A program made the position numbers and the translations under genes. A stretch of DNA of 64,000 bases from CAVUPF01 sp963777915 (GTDB lineage Bacteria > Actinomycetota > Thermoleophilia > Solirubrobacterales > 70-9), in assembly GCA_963777915.1 (NCBI GenBank), contig CAVZSH010000003.1:772992-836991 (forward strand), in the 5' to 3' direction. The notes under the pieces were generated by a model. The model worked only from the letters and a program-made list of their open reading frames with translations. It did not search any database and was not told the origin of the DNA. This document shows, one piece after another, positions 1 to 8,333 of the stretch. Numbering within the stretch: the stretch's first letter is position 1; each line of letters starts with the position of its first letter.

Positions 1-949
1 CATCGCCTACTTCGGTACTCCCCACCGAATAGGTGCTGGAGGTCTGGCCGGCGACCGCGGCACCGTCGCGCAGCCACTTGTAGGCATAGGCGATCGGGCT
101 ATTGCTCCAGCTACCGGTCGAGCAGAAGAGCGTGTCTCCGGGCTCCGGCGTACCGGAGAGCTGCGGCGCCCCGGTGCTTTCCGGCTCAAGCGTGGAGCTC
201 AGGACAAGCTGGGCGTTTATACCCGAGTGCGTCTCCCCAACGGTCGTCGAAACCGGTTCGGCCTGTTCAAAGGTCGGCTTGTCGTTGTAGAACTGGGTGA
301 GGTAGTTCGGGCTTTCGTATTCCGCCCAGAATTCGACTTTGTATTTGCCGCCAGGCAAGCCGGCCAGGGTGTATTTGCCGCCTGATCCGCTCAGGGTGCA
401 GTCGACTGCGACGTCTTCTTCTACTTCAAGCGCGCAGACTTCGACATCCTCGATCTCGGCGAGGGTCGCCGCGTCCGTCGCCTTGCCGGTGATCTGACCG
501 CCTTCCTGCATTGCGGCATCGATGCCGGTGAGCGGTGGCCCTGTGGTCACAGTTACTTCGGTGGCCTGTTCAAGGGTCGGCTCGTCATCATAAAGCTGGG
601 TGATGTAGTTGAGGCCTTCGAAGTCAGCGATAAAGGCGACTTTGTAATTGCCGCTCGCCAAGCCGGAGATGGTGTATTCGCCGTTTTTTTCCGTGTACGC
701 GCATTCTTCTTCGAATTCTTTGCGCTCGACGTTGTAGGCGCAGGCGGCAGCGCCTTCGATCGGGTTCGTGGTCGAGGCGTTGGTTACCGTGCCTTTGATC
801 GAGCCTGGGGCGATCGCGCTCGCCATCGCCGGCGCGAGGAGCAAGCCGCAGACGGCAAGCGCAAGCGTTGCGAAGATGCCGACGCCTGCGTGGCGGGCGG
901 CTAGGGGCCTGCCCGTGAAGCGGCGGTGCCCTGCCTTCTTCAGATCCAA
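1..949 (-). CDS. Exported Cna-B/carboxypeptidase-regulatory-like repeat protein, 3' end cut by window
   Basis: A signal peptide (basic N-terminus, hydrophobic core, then APAMASA) is followed by two repeats of roughly 105 residues. Each repeat has the form GxIxGxVT...GxYTxxGLxxGxYKVxF, typical of carboxypeptidase-regulatory/Cna-B beta-sandwiches. After these comes the start of an Ig-like segment (KWLRDG, then STYSVGSTEVG) of the kind seen in actinobacterial surface proteins. The start chosen is TTG at 949, because GGAGGA lies 5 bases upstream and the signal peptide follows directly; no earlier start gives a signal peptide. The gene runs past base 1. A cell-surface or secreted structural/adhesive role is likely; no catalytic motif is visible. 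Confidence 0.8.
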   Translation of the reverse strand, partial: MDLKKAGHRRFTGRPLAARHAGVGIFATLALAVCGLLLAPAMASAIAPGSIKGTVTNASTTNPIEGAAACAYNVERKEFEEECAYTEKNGEYTISGLASGNYKVAFIADFEGLNYITQLYDDEPTLEQATEVTVTTGPPLTGIDAAMQEGGQITGKATDAATLAEIEDVEVCALEVEEDVAVDCTLSGSGGKYTLAGLPGGKYKVEFWAEYESPNYLTQFYNDKPTFEQAEPVSTTVGETHSGINAQLVLSSTLEPESTGAPQLSGTPEPGDTLFCSTGSWSNSPIAYAYKWLRDGAAVAGQTSSTYSVGSTEVGD

Positions 950-1085
950 GATTCCTCCGTTTCCTGGTCCCGCTCACGCCTCCGCGAACGTCTGCTCGAC
1001 GGCAGGCTACAGCGCAGTGTCGCCCCACGATGCGTGGGACGGGCGACGCTCCTACTTTTGATCGCTGCGAATGATCAAAATTCGG
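950..1085 (-). promoter_or_regulatory. Structured leader/promoter region of the exported repeat protein
   Basis: Two inverted repeats lie upstream of the TTG start. One is TTTTGATC at 1056-1063 paired with GATCAAAA at 1073-1080, perfect 8-base arms with a 9-base spacer. The other is a nested hairpin at 1019-1047 with outer arms GTCGCCC/GGGCGAC and inner arms CCACG/CGTGG. A ribosome-binding GGAGGA sits at 953-958. The outer palindrome looks like an operator and the inner hairpin would lie in the 5' leader. I could not match the leader to a known riboswitch. Confidence 0.4.
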
Positions 1086-1206
1086 GTCGGTATTATGCGG
1101 CACCGGCCCTTGACGGCAGCCAGGGCTGCTCATCCCCGCGTCGCCTCGACGCCCTCTCGGGTGGCAGGCGGGCGGCCAAGGCGGGAGAGAGGCCGGGATT
1201 GAAGAC

Positions 1207-1491
1207 TCAGATGAGAGCAAGGCGGTCGAAGTAAAGGGCGGCGCGGGTCGGCGAGACGAAGTGGCCGTCGCGGCGCAGGAGGCCGGCGGCGGCGAGCTCG
1301 CCAACCGCGCGGATCACCGCGTGGCGCTGGGCGGCGTCCTCGGGGTCGGCGGCAAGGATTCGGGTCAGCTCGCCCTGGGTGAGGCGAGTCGGATGCTCGG
1401 CGAGGACGAAGGTCAGGGCGGCGCGCTCCAGGACCGCCTCCTCGTGGTTCGGGGAAGGGGGATCGCAGCGCGGGTTACGGTTCTGGGGCAT
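1207..1491 (-). CDS. Small winged-helix-like protein, function unknown
   Basis: A 94-residue protein. After a short basic N-terminus it has a helix-rich core (residues about 17-75) with the pattern AALTFVLAEHPTRLTQGELTRIL, then AVGELAAAGLLRRDGHFVSPTR. The layout helix, LTxxEL helix, AAGLL, then a beta-hairpin wing reads like a winged-helix domain of the ArsR/MarR or BlaI kind. It stands alone between divergent neighbours. A DNA-binding role is inferred from fold pattern only; no partner or operator is evident. Confidence 0.6.
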   Translation of the reverse strand: MPQNRNPRCDPPSPNHEEAVLERAALTFVLAEHPTRLTQGELTRILAADPEDAAQRHAVIRAVGELAAAGLLRRDGHFVSPTRAALYFDRLALI

Positions 1492-2092
1492 GGATGCTCA
1501 ACGTTCTGGGTCGGCCCCGGGGGCGTGTCCGCTCCAACCCGGGGGGTTTTCTTCTCTGCTCGGCTGAGAGCGGCCGCGGGAAAGTTCGCCCCCGGCGAAA
1601 CTCGCCATCATCAGTGACTCCCAGGGGTCATGAAGCCGTCTCGAAGCGAGTTGTCTCCACCCGACGCGGCCCCCCGCCGCTCGGCTAGCTACGTCCGCGC
1701 CCATACCTACCCTGCGCCGATGATCTCCCAAGCAGCTGTTGATGCCGTGACCAGCCCCGACAACCTCTCGCCGATCAAAGACAGCAACACGGGCATCTGG
1801 GCCGTGCGCGATCAGGATGTGGTCGCTGAGCTGCGTCGCCTAGAAGGGCTGGGGGAGGGCGAAGCGAGGCGGTTGGGGCGAGAGGCGGTCGCCCACGTCG
1901 GCGGCCATGTCGAGCACATCGCCGGCGCGGGCCTGAGGGTGGGTCGTCTTCAGCGGCGACACCGTGAGGTGTGGTGGGTTCCCCGGACTTCGGTTCGGGG
2001 GTAAGCGCTCGGGCGGATCAAAGCCCCGAAAGAACGCGGCTGCATCTTGTGGCTCCACGGTCGACCTCTCCCGGGAAGACGTGGGGCACACC
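1492..2092. other. Intergenic region, no convincing gene
   Basis: About 600 bases without an ORF that looks like protein on both composition and start signal. The plus-strand stretch near 1735-1850 reads partly protein-like in one frame but has no ribosome-binding site and ends in low-complexity arginine-rich residues, so it may be a decayed gene. An inverted repeat CCCCGGG (1515-1521)/CCCGGGG (1538-1544) followed by TTTT could be a plus-strand terminator, but no plus-strand gene precedes it. Confidence 0.4.
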
Positions 2093-2119
2093 TTGACATC
2101 GACTCGTGTCATGTAACCT
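2093..2119 (+). promoter_or_regulatory. Promoter with overlapping inverted repeat for the lipid operon
   Basis: A consensus -35 TTGACA (2093-2098) is followed after 15 bases by TAACCT (2114-2119). The -35 overlaps an inverted repeat, TGACA (2094-2098) and TGTCA (2108-2112), which would suit a TetR-type regulator. The promoter excludes the upstream GTG at 2106 as the thiolase start and favours TTG at 2160. Confidence 0.55.
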
Positions 2120-2159
2120 ATGCACGGATGTCTGCAACGCTGAGCAGAGGCGGTCGCAG

Positions 2160-3452
2160 TTGATCGACAGTCCACGCCGGGTGGCCGTGCTCGGCGCCAA
2201 CCGGATCCCCTTCGCGCGCTCCGACAGCGCCTACGCCCGCGCCTCCAACCAGGACATGCTGACCGCCGCGCTCGACGGGCTCATCGACCGCTTCGGCCTT
2301 CAGGGCGAGCGCCTCGGCGAGGTCGCGGGCGGCGCCGTGCTCAAGCACTCCCGCGATCGTGACCTGACCCGCGAGAGCGTGCTCGGCACCAGACTGGCGC
2401 CCGAGACCCCCGCCTATGACGTCCAGCAGGCCTGCGGTACCGGGCTGGAGACGACGATCCTGATCGCCAACAAGATCGCCCTGGGCCAGATCGAGGCCGG
2501 CATCGCCTGCGGGGCCGACACCACCTCCGATGCGCCGATCGCCTTAAACGAGCAGCTGCGCGAGACCCTCCTGGAGGCAAACCGGCAGCGCTCCACCGCC
2601 GGCAAGCTGCGCGCCCTGACACGGGTTAGACCGGGCCACATCGTGCCGGCGATCCCCCGCAACGAGGAGCCGCGCACCGGCCTCTCGATGGGCGAGCACT
2701 GCGCGATCATGGCCACCGAATGGAGCATTGGCCGCGCCGCCCAGGACGAGCTGGCCGTGGCCAGCCACCGCAACCTCGCCGCCGCCTATGAGCGCGGCTT
2801 CTTCGAGGACCTCCTCACCCCCTATCTCGGGCTCGGGCGCGACCAAAACCTACGGCCCGACTCCGATCTGGAGAAGCTGGCCAAGTTGAAGCCGGCCTTC
2901 GGCGGCCCGGAGGGAACGATGACTGCCGCCAACTCGACCCCGCTCTCAGACGGCGCCTCGGCGGTGCTGCTCGCGGGCGAGGAGTGGGCAAAGGAGCACG
3001 AGCTGCCGGTCCTCGCCTACATCACCGAGGCGCAGACCGCCGCGGTCGACCACGTCCACAAGCGCGAAGGACTCCTGATGGCGCCCGCCTACGCGATGCC
3101 AGTGATGCTCGACCGGGCCGGGCTCGGGCTGGGCGACTTCGACTACTACGAGATCCACGAGGCCTTCGCCGCGCAGGTGCTCTGCACGCTGGCCGCCTGG
3201 GAGGACCCGGCCTTCTGCCAGGAGAAGCTCGGCCGCGAGCAGCCGTTCGGCTCGATCGACCGCGCCAAGCTCAACGTCAACGGTGGCTCGCTCGCCGCCG
3301 GGCACCCCTTCGCGGCGACCGGCGGGCGGATCGTCGCCGGCCTCGCCAAGCAGCTGCACGAAGACGGCAAAGGCCGCGGCGTGATCAGCATCTGCGCGGC
3401 CGGCGGCCAGGGCGTCGTCGCGATGCTGGAGAGCGCCGGCGGGGCGTCGTGA
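2160..3452 (+). CDS. fadA2: Acetyl-CoA acetyltransferase (thiolase, FadA2-like)
   Basis: Cleaves 3-oxoacyl-CoA with CoA to acetyl-CoA and a shortened acyl-CoA, or runs in reverse as a condensation. The 430-residue length fits the family. Landmarks are the nucleophile Cys in QQACGTGLE (about residue 94), the HEAFAAQ histidine motif, and the second catalytic Cys in SICAAGGQG near the C-terminus. Start TTG 2160 has AGAGG at 2146-2150; the in-frame GTG at 2106 lies inside the promoter. First gene of an operon overlapping the next by 4 bases (GTGA). The symbol rests on synteny with mycobacterial Rv0241c-Rv0244c (htdX, fabG4, fadA2, fadE5 neighbourhood). Confidence 0.9.
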   Translation: MIDSPRRVAVLGANRIPFARSDSAYARASNQDMLTAALDGLIDRFGLQGERLGEVAGGAVLKHSRDRDLTRESVLGTRLAPETPAYDVQQACGTGLETTILIANKIALGQIEAGIACGADTTSDAPIALNEQLRETLLEANRQRSTAGKLRALTRVRPGHIVPAIPRNEEPRTGLSMGEHCAIMATEWSIGRAAQDELAVASHRNLAAAYERGFFEDLLTPYLGLGRDQNLRPDSDLEKLAKLKPAFGGPEGTMTAANSTPLSDGASAVLLAGEEWAKEHELPVLAYITEAQTAAVDHVHKREGLLMAPAYAMPVMLDRAGLGLGDFDYYEIHEAFAAQVLCTLAAWEDPAFCQEKLGREQPFGSIDRAKLNVNGGSLAAGHPFAATGGRIVAGLAKQLHEDGKGRGVISICAAGGQGVVAMLESAGGAS

Positions 3453-4774
3453 GCGATCGCTACTCCCAGCTAGTCAACGCTCCGGGCGTCTCCACGCTCG
3501 CCCGCCAGCTCGGGCTGCCGCGGCCGGTAACCCTCGAGCGCCGGCGGGCCGGGGCGCCCGCGATCAGCGGCCCGCTCCTCTCCGGCGCCGCCCCCGGCGG
3601 GCGCCTCGGCAAGCAGATCTCCGCCTTCCTTGACCAGATCAAGGCCGAACGGGCCGGCGAGCAGGGCCGGGCAAAGGGGCTGCTCTTCGACGCCACCGGG
3701 ATCGCCGACTCCAGCGAGCTGGTCGAGCTACAGCGCTTCTTCTACCCGGCGATCGGGCGCCTTGAGCGAAACGGCCGCGTCGTCGTGCTCGGAACTCCGC
3801 CGGCGCAGACCGACTCGACCCGCGCCGCCACCGCGCAGCGGGCGCTGGAGGGCTTTGTCCGCTCGCTCGGCAAGGAGGTGGGCGGGCGAGGCGCAACAGT
3901 GGGGCTGGTGCTCGTCTCCCCGGGTGCCGAGGAGGAGCTCGCCTCGACCCTGCGCTTCCTGCTCTCGCCGCGCTCCGCCTACGTCTCCGGCCAGGTGATC
4001 CGGATCGGCAAAGGCGTTTCCCCCACTTCACAGATCGACTGGGAGCGCCCGCTCGAGGACAAGGTGGCGCTGATCACCGGTGCCTCGCGGGGGATTGGCG
4101 CGGCGATCGCGGCGACCCTCGCCCGCGACGGCGCCCGGGTGGTCGGGCTCGACGTCCCGCAGGCAGCCGAGGAGCTGCGCAAGGTCACGGCCGAGATCGG
4201 TGGCGAGGCGCTCGTGCTCGACATCACCGACGCAGATGCGCCGCAGCGCATCGCCGAGCATTTCGCCGCGGGGATCGACATCGTCGTCCACAACGCCGGC
4301 GTCACCCGCGACCGCACGATCGCCAAGATGCCCGAGGAGCGCTGGAGCGAGCTGATGGAGATCAACCTCAGCGCCGAGGAGCGGATCAACGACGCGCTCC
4401 TTGCCGGAGGGCTGCTCGCCACCAACGGGCGCATCGTCTGCGTCTCCTCGATGTCGGGGATCGCCGGAAATGCCGGCCAGACCAACTACGCGACCTCAAA
4501 GGCGGGGCTGATCGGGATGGTCGAAGCGCTGGCGCCCGAGCTGGCGAAACGCGGCGCGACGATCAACGCGGTAGCCCCCGGCTTCATCGAGACGCAGATG
4601 ACCGCGGCGATGCCGATCGGCCCGCGCGAAGCCGGTCGGCGGATGAACAGCCTGCGCCAAGGTGGCCTGCCGCTCGACGTCGCCGAGACGATCGCCTGGT
4701 TCGCGAGTCCCGCTTCGACCGGGGTCAGCGGCAACGTCGTGCGAGTCTGCGGGCAGAGCCTGCTGGGGGCCTGA
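3449..4774 (+). CDS. fabG4: High-molecular-weight 3-oxoacyl-ACP/CoA reductase (FabG4-like)
   Basis: A 441-residue SDR, longer than ordinary FabG (about 245). The first roughly 200 residues form a degenerate Rossmann/flavodoxin-like domain; the second half is the catalytic SDR with the NAD(P)-binding motif TGASRGIG, the NNAG-type motif HNAG, the catalytic Ser in VSSMSG and Tyr/Lys in YATSK. This two-domain arrangement is known from mycobacterial FabG4, which interconverts 3-oxo- and 3-hydroxyacyl-CoA using NAD(H). GTG 3449 overlaps the thiolase stop. In this operon it would supply the 3-hydroxyacyl-CoA dehydrogenase step. Confidence 0.88.
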   Translation: MSDRYSQLVNAPGVSTLARQLGLPRPVTLERRRAGAPAISGPLLSGAAPGGRLGKQISAFLDQIKAERAGEQGRAKGLLFDATGIADSSELVELQRFFYPAIGRLERNGRVVVLGTPPAQTDSTRAATAQRALEGFVRSLGKEVGGRGATVGLVLVSPGAEEELASTLRFLLSPRSAYVSGQVIRIGKGVSPTSQIDWERPLEDKVALITGASRGIGAAIAATLARDGARVVGLDVPQAAEELRKVTAEIGGEALVLDITDADAPQRIAEHFAAGIDIVVHNAGVTRDRTIAKMPEERWSELMEINLSAEERINDALLAGGLLATNGRIVCVSSMSGIAGNAGQTNYATSKAGLIGMVEALAPELAKRGATINAVAPGFIETQMTAAMPIGPREAGRRMNSLRQGGLPLDVAETIAWFASPASTGVSGNVVRVCGQSLLGA

Positions 4775-4775
4775 G

Positions 4776-5702
4776 GTGAGCACCCGCAGGCTCGATGGCC
4801 CGCCCAGCATCCTGGCGCTGTATGTGCGCGCCGCGGCGCCGATCATCCCCGGCGCCTCGCGGCTGCCGTTCATCCCTGGCGGCGGCGGGGAGATCCCCGA
4901 CCTCGATCTGACCCTGGCCGGGGTGCGGGCCGAGCCGGAGGCGGTCGCCGCCTACGCGCGGGTCTGCGGCTTCACGCTGCGCGACCATCTCCCCCCCACC
5001 TACCCACACGTGCTCGCCTTCGGGCTGCAGATGGCGGTGATGGCCGACGGCAGCTTCCCCTTCGGCCCGGTGGGGCTGGTCCACATCGAGAACCGGATCG
5101 TCCAGCACCGACGGATCGGGGTTGGCGAGGAGATGACGATCCGCGTCCGCCCGACCAAGCTGAAGCCGCACCCGAAGGGCCATAGCTTCTCGCTGCTGAG
5201 CGAGGTAGCGGTCGGCGACCAAAAGGTTTGGGAGAGCACCAGCACGATGCTGCGCCGAGGCGGCGGCGAGGTTGCGGCGGCGGAGCCGGGCGGTGAGCCC
5301 TCCAAGGAGGAGACGGAGGAGATCGCCGCGAGCGCCGAGTGGCGGCTCGGCGGCGATCTGGGACGGCGCTACGCAGCCCTCTCGGGCGATCGCAACCCGA
5401 TCCACATGCACTCGCTGAGTGCGAAGCCGCTCGGCTTTCCCGGCGCGATTGCCCACGGGATGTGGACCAAGGCACGCTGCCTGGCCGCGCTGGAGAGCCG
5501 CCTGCCCGACGCCTTCGCCGTCGAGGTCCGCTTCCGGCGCCCGATCGTGCTGCCGGCGACGGTGGAGTTCGGCAGTGCCGCGGACGACGGGGAGGTCGAG
5601 TTCGCCGTGCGCGACGCGAGGCTGCACACGCCCCACCTCGACGGCCGCCTTTGGCCGCTGGAGGCGGTGCCGAAAGCGAAGACCGGGAGGACGGCGGCGT
5701 GA
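4776..5702 (+). CDS. htdX: MaoC-type 3-hydroxyacyl-CoA/ACP dehydratase (HtdX-like)
   Basis: 308 residues with a double hot-dog layout. The N-terminal half holds a substrate-binding fold (THPTYPHVLAF-like region at PPTYPHVLAFGLQM). The C-terminal half carries the hydratase-2 motif, with catalytic Asp and His in YAALSGDRNPIHMH, followed by the AHGMWTKA segment. Catalyses reversible hydration of trans-2-enoyl thioesters to (R)-3-hydroxyacyl thioesters. GTG 4776 begins one base after the fabG4 stop; the next gene overlaps by 4 bases. Synteny with htdX beside fabG4 and fadA2 in mycobacteria supports the name. Confidence 0.85.
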   Translation: MSTRRLDGPPSILALYVRAAAPIIPGASRLPFIPGGGGEIPDLDLTLAGVRAEPEAVAAYARVCGFTLRDHLPPTYPHVLAFGLQMAVMADGSFPFGPVGLVHIENRIVQHRRIGVGEEMTIRVRPTKLKPHPKGHSFSLLSEVAVGDQKVWESTSTMLRRGGGEVAAAEPGGEPSKEETEEIAASAEWRLGGDLGRRYAALSGDRNPIHMHSLSAKPLGFPGAIAHGMWTKARCLAALESRLPDAFAVEVRFRRPIVLPATVEFGSAADDGEVEFAVRDARLHTPHLDGRLWPLEAVPKAKTGRTAA

Positions 5703-7039
5703 CGCGGAGCAGCGACACCGACACCGGGATCGCCGAGCGCGGGATGGGCCTCGGTTTGCGGGCGCTCAACCGGATCGCGGGTTCGGAGCTGCTTGACCGG
5801 GTCGGCCTCAGAAGGCCGCTCGAGCGGGCGGTGTACCGGACGACCAAGGGCGGATTTCGCTCCGCGAGCGCGGCGGGGCGCACCTTCAAGGCGGCGCAGC
5901 AGCTCGGCAAACCGGCGCGCCAGGCGAAGGGCAAGTCAAAGGGCCTCTTCGACCTGACTCCCAGCGAGGAGCAGCAGATGTTCGGGGAGGCGGGGCGGGC
6001 TTTCGCGGAGGAGAAGGTCCGGCCCGCCGCCCTCGATGCCGACGCCGCCCGCGCGACGCCGCCGGAGCTGCTCGCCCAGGCTGCCGAGCTGGGCGTCAAC
6101 ATGCTCGGCGTCCCCGAGGAGCTCGGCGGGGTCATGCACGAGCAGGCCGCGGTGACCGGCGTCCTGATCGGCGAGGCGCTCGCCCACGGCGACATGGGGA
6201 TCGCCTACGCGGCGCTGGCGCCCGGCGCGGTGGCGAGCGCGATCGGCCTCTGGGGCAGCGCCGAGCAGGAGGCGACCTATCTGCCGGCGTTCACCGGCGA
6301 GGATGTGCCAGCCGCGGCGCTGGCGGTGCTGGAGCCGCGGCCGCTGTTTAACCCGCTGGCGCTGGAGACGAGGGCGCGCCGCGAGGGCTCGGATTGGGTC
6401 CTCGACGGCGCCAAGTCGCTGCTGGCGCGTGCCGCGGAGTGCGAGCTGTTCGTCATCGCGGCCGAGGCCGAGGGAGTTGGCCCGGCGCTGTTCGTGATCG
6501 AGTCGGGGGGCAAGGGCCTCTCGGTCGAGCCCGAGCCAGCGATGGGCTTGCGGGCGGCGGGCACCGGCCGCTTGGTGTTGGAGGAGGTGCGCCTGCCGGG
6601 CGGCGCCCTGCTCGGCGAGGGCCGCCGCGAGGACTACGTGGAGTGCGTCGAGCGCTCGCGGATCGCCTGGTGCGCTCTGGCGGTCGGCGCCGCTCAGGCG
6701 GTGCTCGACTACGTCATCCCCTACGTCAATGAGAGGACCGCCTTCGGCGAGCCGATCTCCAACCGCCAGGCGGTGGCCTTCGCGGTCTCCGACATCGGCA
6801 TCGAGACCGAGGGGATGCGCCTCGCGACCTACCGGGCGGCGAGTCGCGCCGACCTGGGGGTGGGGTTCGGGCGGGAGGCTTCGATCGCGCGCCGGCTCTG
6901 CGCCTCCAAGGGGATGCAGATCGGCTCCGCGGGAGTGCAGCTGCTGGGCGGGCACGGCTACGTCACCGAGCACCCAGTCGAGCGCTGGTACCGGGACCTG
7001 CGCGCGGCGGGCGTGATGGAGGGCGCCCTGCTCGTCTAG
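5699..7039 (+). CDS. Acyl-CoA dehydrogenase family subunit, atypical
   Basis: 446 residues with the acyl-CoA dehydrogenase fold: an N-terminal helical domain after a roughly 80-residue extension, a middle beta domain, and a C-terminal helical domain with the RTAFGEPI and QLLGGHGYVTEHPVERWYRD motifs. The usual middle-domain FAD motif (TEPxAGSD) is absent; the aligned stretch reads AVLEPRPLFNPLA. The protein stops shortly after the catalytic-Glu region (VMEGALLV), without the usual last helix. It precedes a more canonical dehydrogenase by 12 bases, so the two may form a heteromeric enzyme of the mycobacterial alpha2beta2 kind. That pairing is inferred. Confidence 0.82.
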   Translation: MTRSSDTDTGIAERGMGLGLRALNRIAGSELLDRVGLRRPLERAVYRTTKGGFRSASAAGRTFKAAQQLGKPARQAKGKSKGLFDLTPSEEQQMFGEAGRAFAEEKVRPAALDADAARATPPELLAQAAELGVNMLGVPEELGGVMHEQAAVTGVLIGEALAHGDMGIAYAALAPGAVASAIGLWGSAEQEATYLPAFTGEDVPAAALAVLEPRPLFNPLALETRARREGSDWVLDGAKSLLARAAECELFVIAAEAEGVGPALFVIESGGKGLSVEPEPAMGLRAAGTGRLVLEEVRLPGGALLGEGRREDYVECVERSRIAWCALAVGAAQAVLDYVIPYVNERTAFGEPISNRQAVAFAVSDIGIETEGMRLATYRAASRADLGVGFGREASIARRLCASKGMQIGSAGVQLLGGHGYVTEHPVERWYRDLRAAGVMEGALLV

Positions 7040-7051
7040 GGCAAGGCAGCG

Positions 7052-8266
7052 ATGATCAACCTCGAGATACCGAAGAAGTTCAAGCCGCTGGTCGGCCAGG
7101 CAAACCAGGTCGCTACCGAGGTCTTCCGGCCGATCTCGCGCCGCTACGACACCGCCGAGCACTCCTACCCGAAAGAGCTCGACATGCTCGCCGCGGTGAT
7201 CGACGGCATGAACGAGGGCGGTGAGATCGGCGGCTCCGGCGCCGCGGGCGTGCGGCGCGAGTCCGCCGGGACGGGCAGCGGGGAGAACCGCAACGGCTCC
7301 AACCTCTCGACCGCGCTCGGGATCATCGAGCTCTGCTGGGGGGACGTCGGCCTTCTGCTCTCGATGCCACGCCAGGGGCTCGGCAACTCGGCGATCGCCT
7401 CGGTGGCGAGCGAGGAGCAGCTGGAGCGCTACGGCGGGCGCTGGGCGGCGATGGCGATCACCGAGCCCGAAGCCGGCTCGGACTCCGCGGCGATCCGGAC
7501 CACCGCCGAGCTCGACGGCGATGAGTACGTCTTAAACGGCGAGAAGATCTTCGTGACCGCCGGCGATCGGGCCGATCTGATCGTCGTCTGGGCGACGCTC
7601 GATCGCTCACTGGGCCGGGCGGCGATCAAATCGTTCATCGTCGAGCGCGACAACCCGGGGCTGAAGCTCGACCGGCTCGAGCGAAAGCTCGGGATCCGCG
7701 CCTCCGACACCGCGAACTTCACCCTCACGGACTGCCGGGTGCCGAAGGAGGCGCTGCTCGGCAGCTCCGAGGTCGAGGACAAGCAGGGCTTCGGCGGCGC
7801 CATGCAGACCTTCGACAACACGCGGCCGCTGGTCGCCGCGATGGCGGTCGGGGTCGCCCGCGCCTCGCTGGATGAGACCCGCTCGCAGCTGGCGGCGGCG
7901 GGCGTGGAGGTCGACTACCCCACCCCCGCCCTCTGCCAGCCCGCCGCCGCGGCGCGCTTCTTGGAGATGGAGGCCGACTACGAGGCGGCGCGGCTGCTCA
8001 CCATGCAGGCGGCCTGGATGGCCGACAACGCGAGGCCCAACTCGCTGCAGGCCTCGATGGCGAAGGCGAAGGCCGGCCGCACCTGCGTCGAGGTGGCGCT
8101 CGGCTGCGTCGAGCTCTGCGGCAGCGTCGGCTATGGCGAGAACGAGCTGCTGGAGAAGTGGGCGCGCGACGCGAAGATCCTCGACATCTTCGAGGGCACC
8201 CAGCAGATCCAGCTGCTGATCGTGGCGCGCCAGCTGCTGGGCAAGAACTCAGCGCAGCTGAAGTAG
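7052..8266 (+). CDS. Acyl-CoA dehydrogenase
   Basis: 404 residues, standard family length. Shows the FAD-binding motif AITEPEAGSDSA, the beta-domain NGEKIFVTAGDRAD, and the C-terminal catalytic-base segment IFEGTQQIQ (Glu acting as general base for alpha-proton removal). Oxidises acyl-CoA to trans-2-enoyl-CoA, passing electrons to ETF. It differs from its upstream partner in keeping the FAD motif, while having a divergent SVGYGENELLEKW in place of the usual GGxGY motif, consistent with complementary half-sites in a heteromer. Last gene of the lipid operon that began at 2160. Confidence 0.88.
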   Translation: MINLEIPKKFKPLVGQANQVATEVFRPISRRYDTAEHSYPKELDMLAAVIDGMNEGGEIGGSGAAGVRRESAGTGSGENRNGSNLSTALGIIELCWGDVGLLLSMPRQGLGNSAIASVASEEQLERYGGRWAAMAITEPEAGSDSAAIRTTAELDGDEYVLNGEKIFVTAGDRADLIVVWATLDRSLGRAAIKSFIVERDNPGLKLDRLERKLGIRASDTANFTLTDCRVPKEALLGSSEVEDKQGFGGAMQTFDNTRPLVAAMAVGVARASLDETRSQLAAAGVEVDYPTPALCQPAAAARFLEMEADYEAARLLTMQAAWMADNARPNSLQASMAKAKAGRTCVEVALGCVELCGSVGYGENELLEKWARDAKILDIFEGTQQIQLLIVARQLLGKNSAQLK

Positions 8267-8333
8267 GGCGAGCAGGGCCGCAGTCCAGCCCGCGGGCCTC
8301 GGGGTCCGTATCGGTGCCGCTAGATTCCCCTTC

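Noticed and set aside
950..1085. Known riboswitch in the leader
   Set aside because: The sequence does not match the conserved cores of cobalamin, c-di-GMP or c-di-AMP riboswitches that I can recall.
1515..1550. Plus-strand terminator CCCCGGG/CCCGGGG plus TTTT
   Set aside because: No plus-strand gene lies upstream; could be chance in GC-rich DNA, so mentioned only within the intergenic entry.
2106..2159. GTG 2106 as thiolase start
   Set aside because: It lies between the -35 and -10 boxes of the promoter; TTG 2160 has a ribosome-binding site.
4972..6195. 407-residue minus-strand ORF
   Set aside because: Antisense to the MaoC and acyl-CoA dehydrogenase genes, which have clear motifs.
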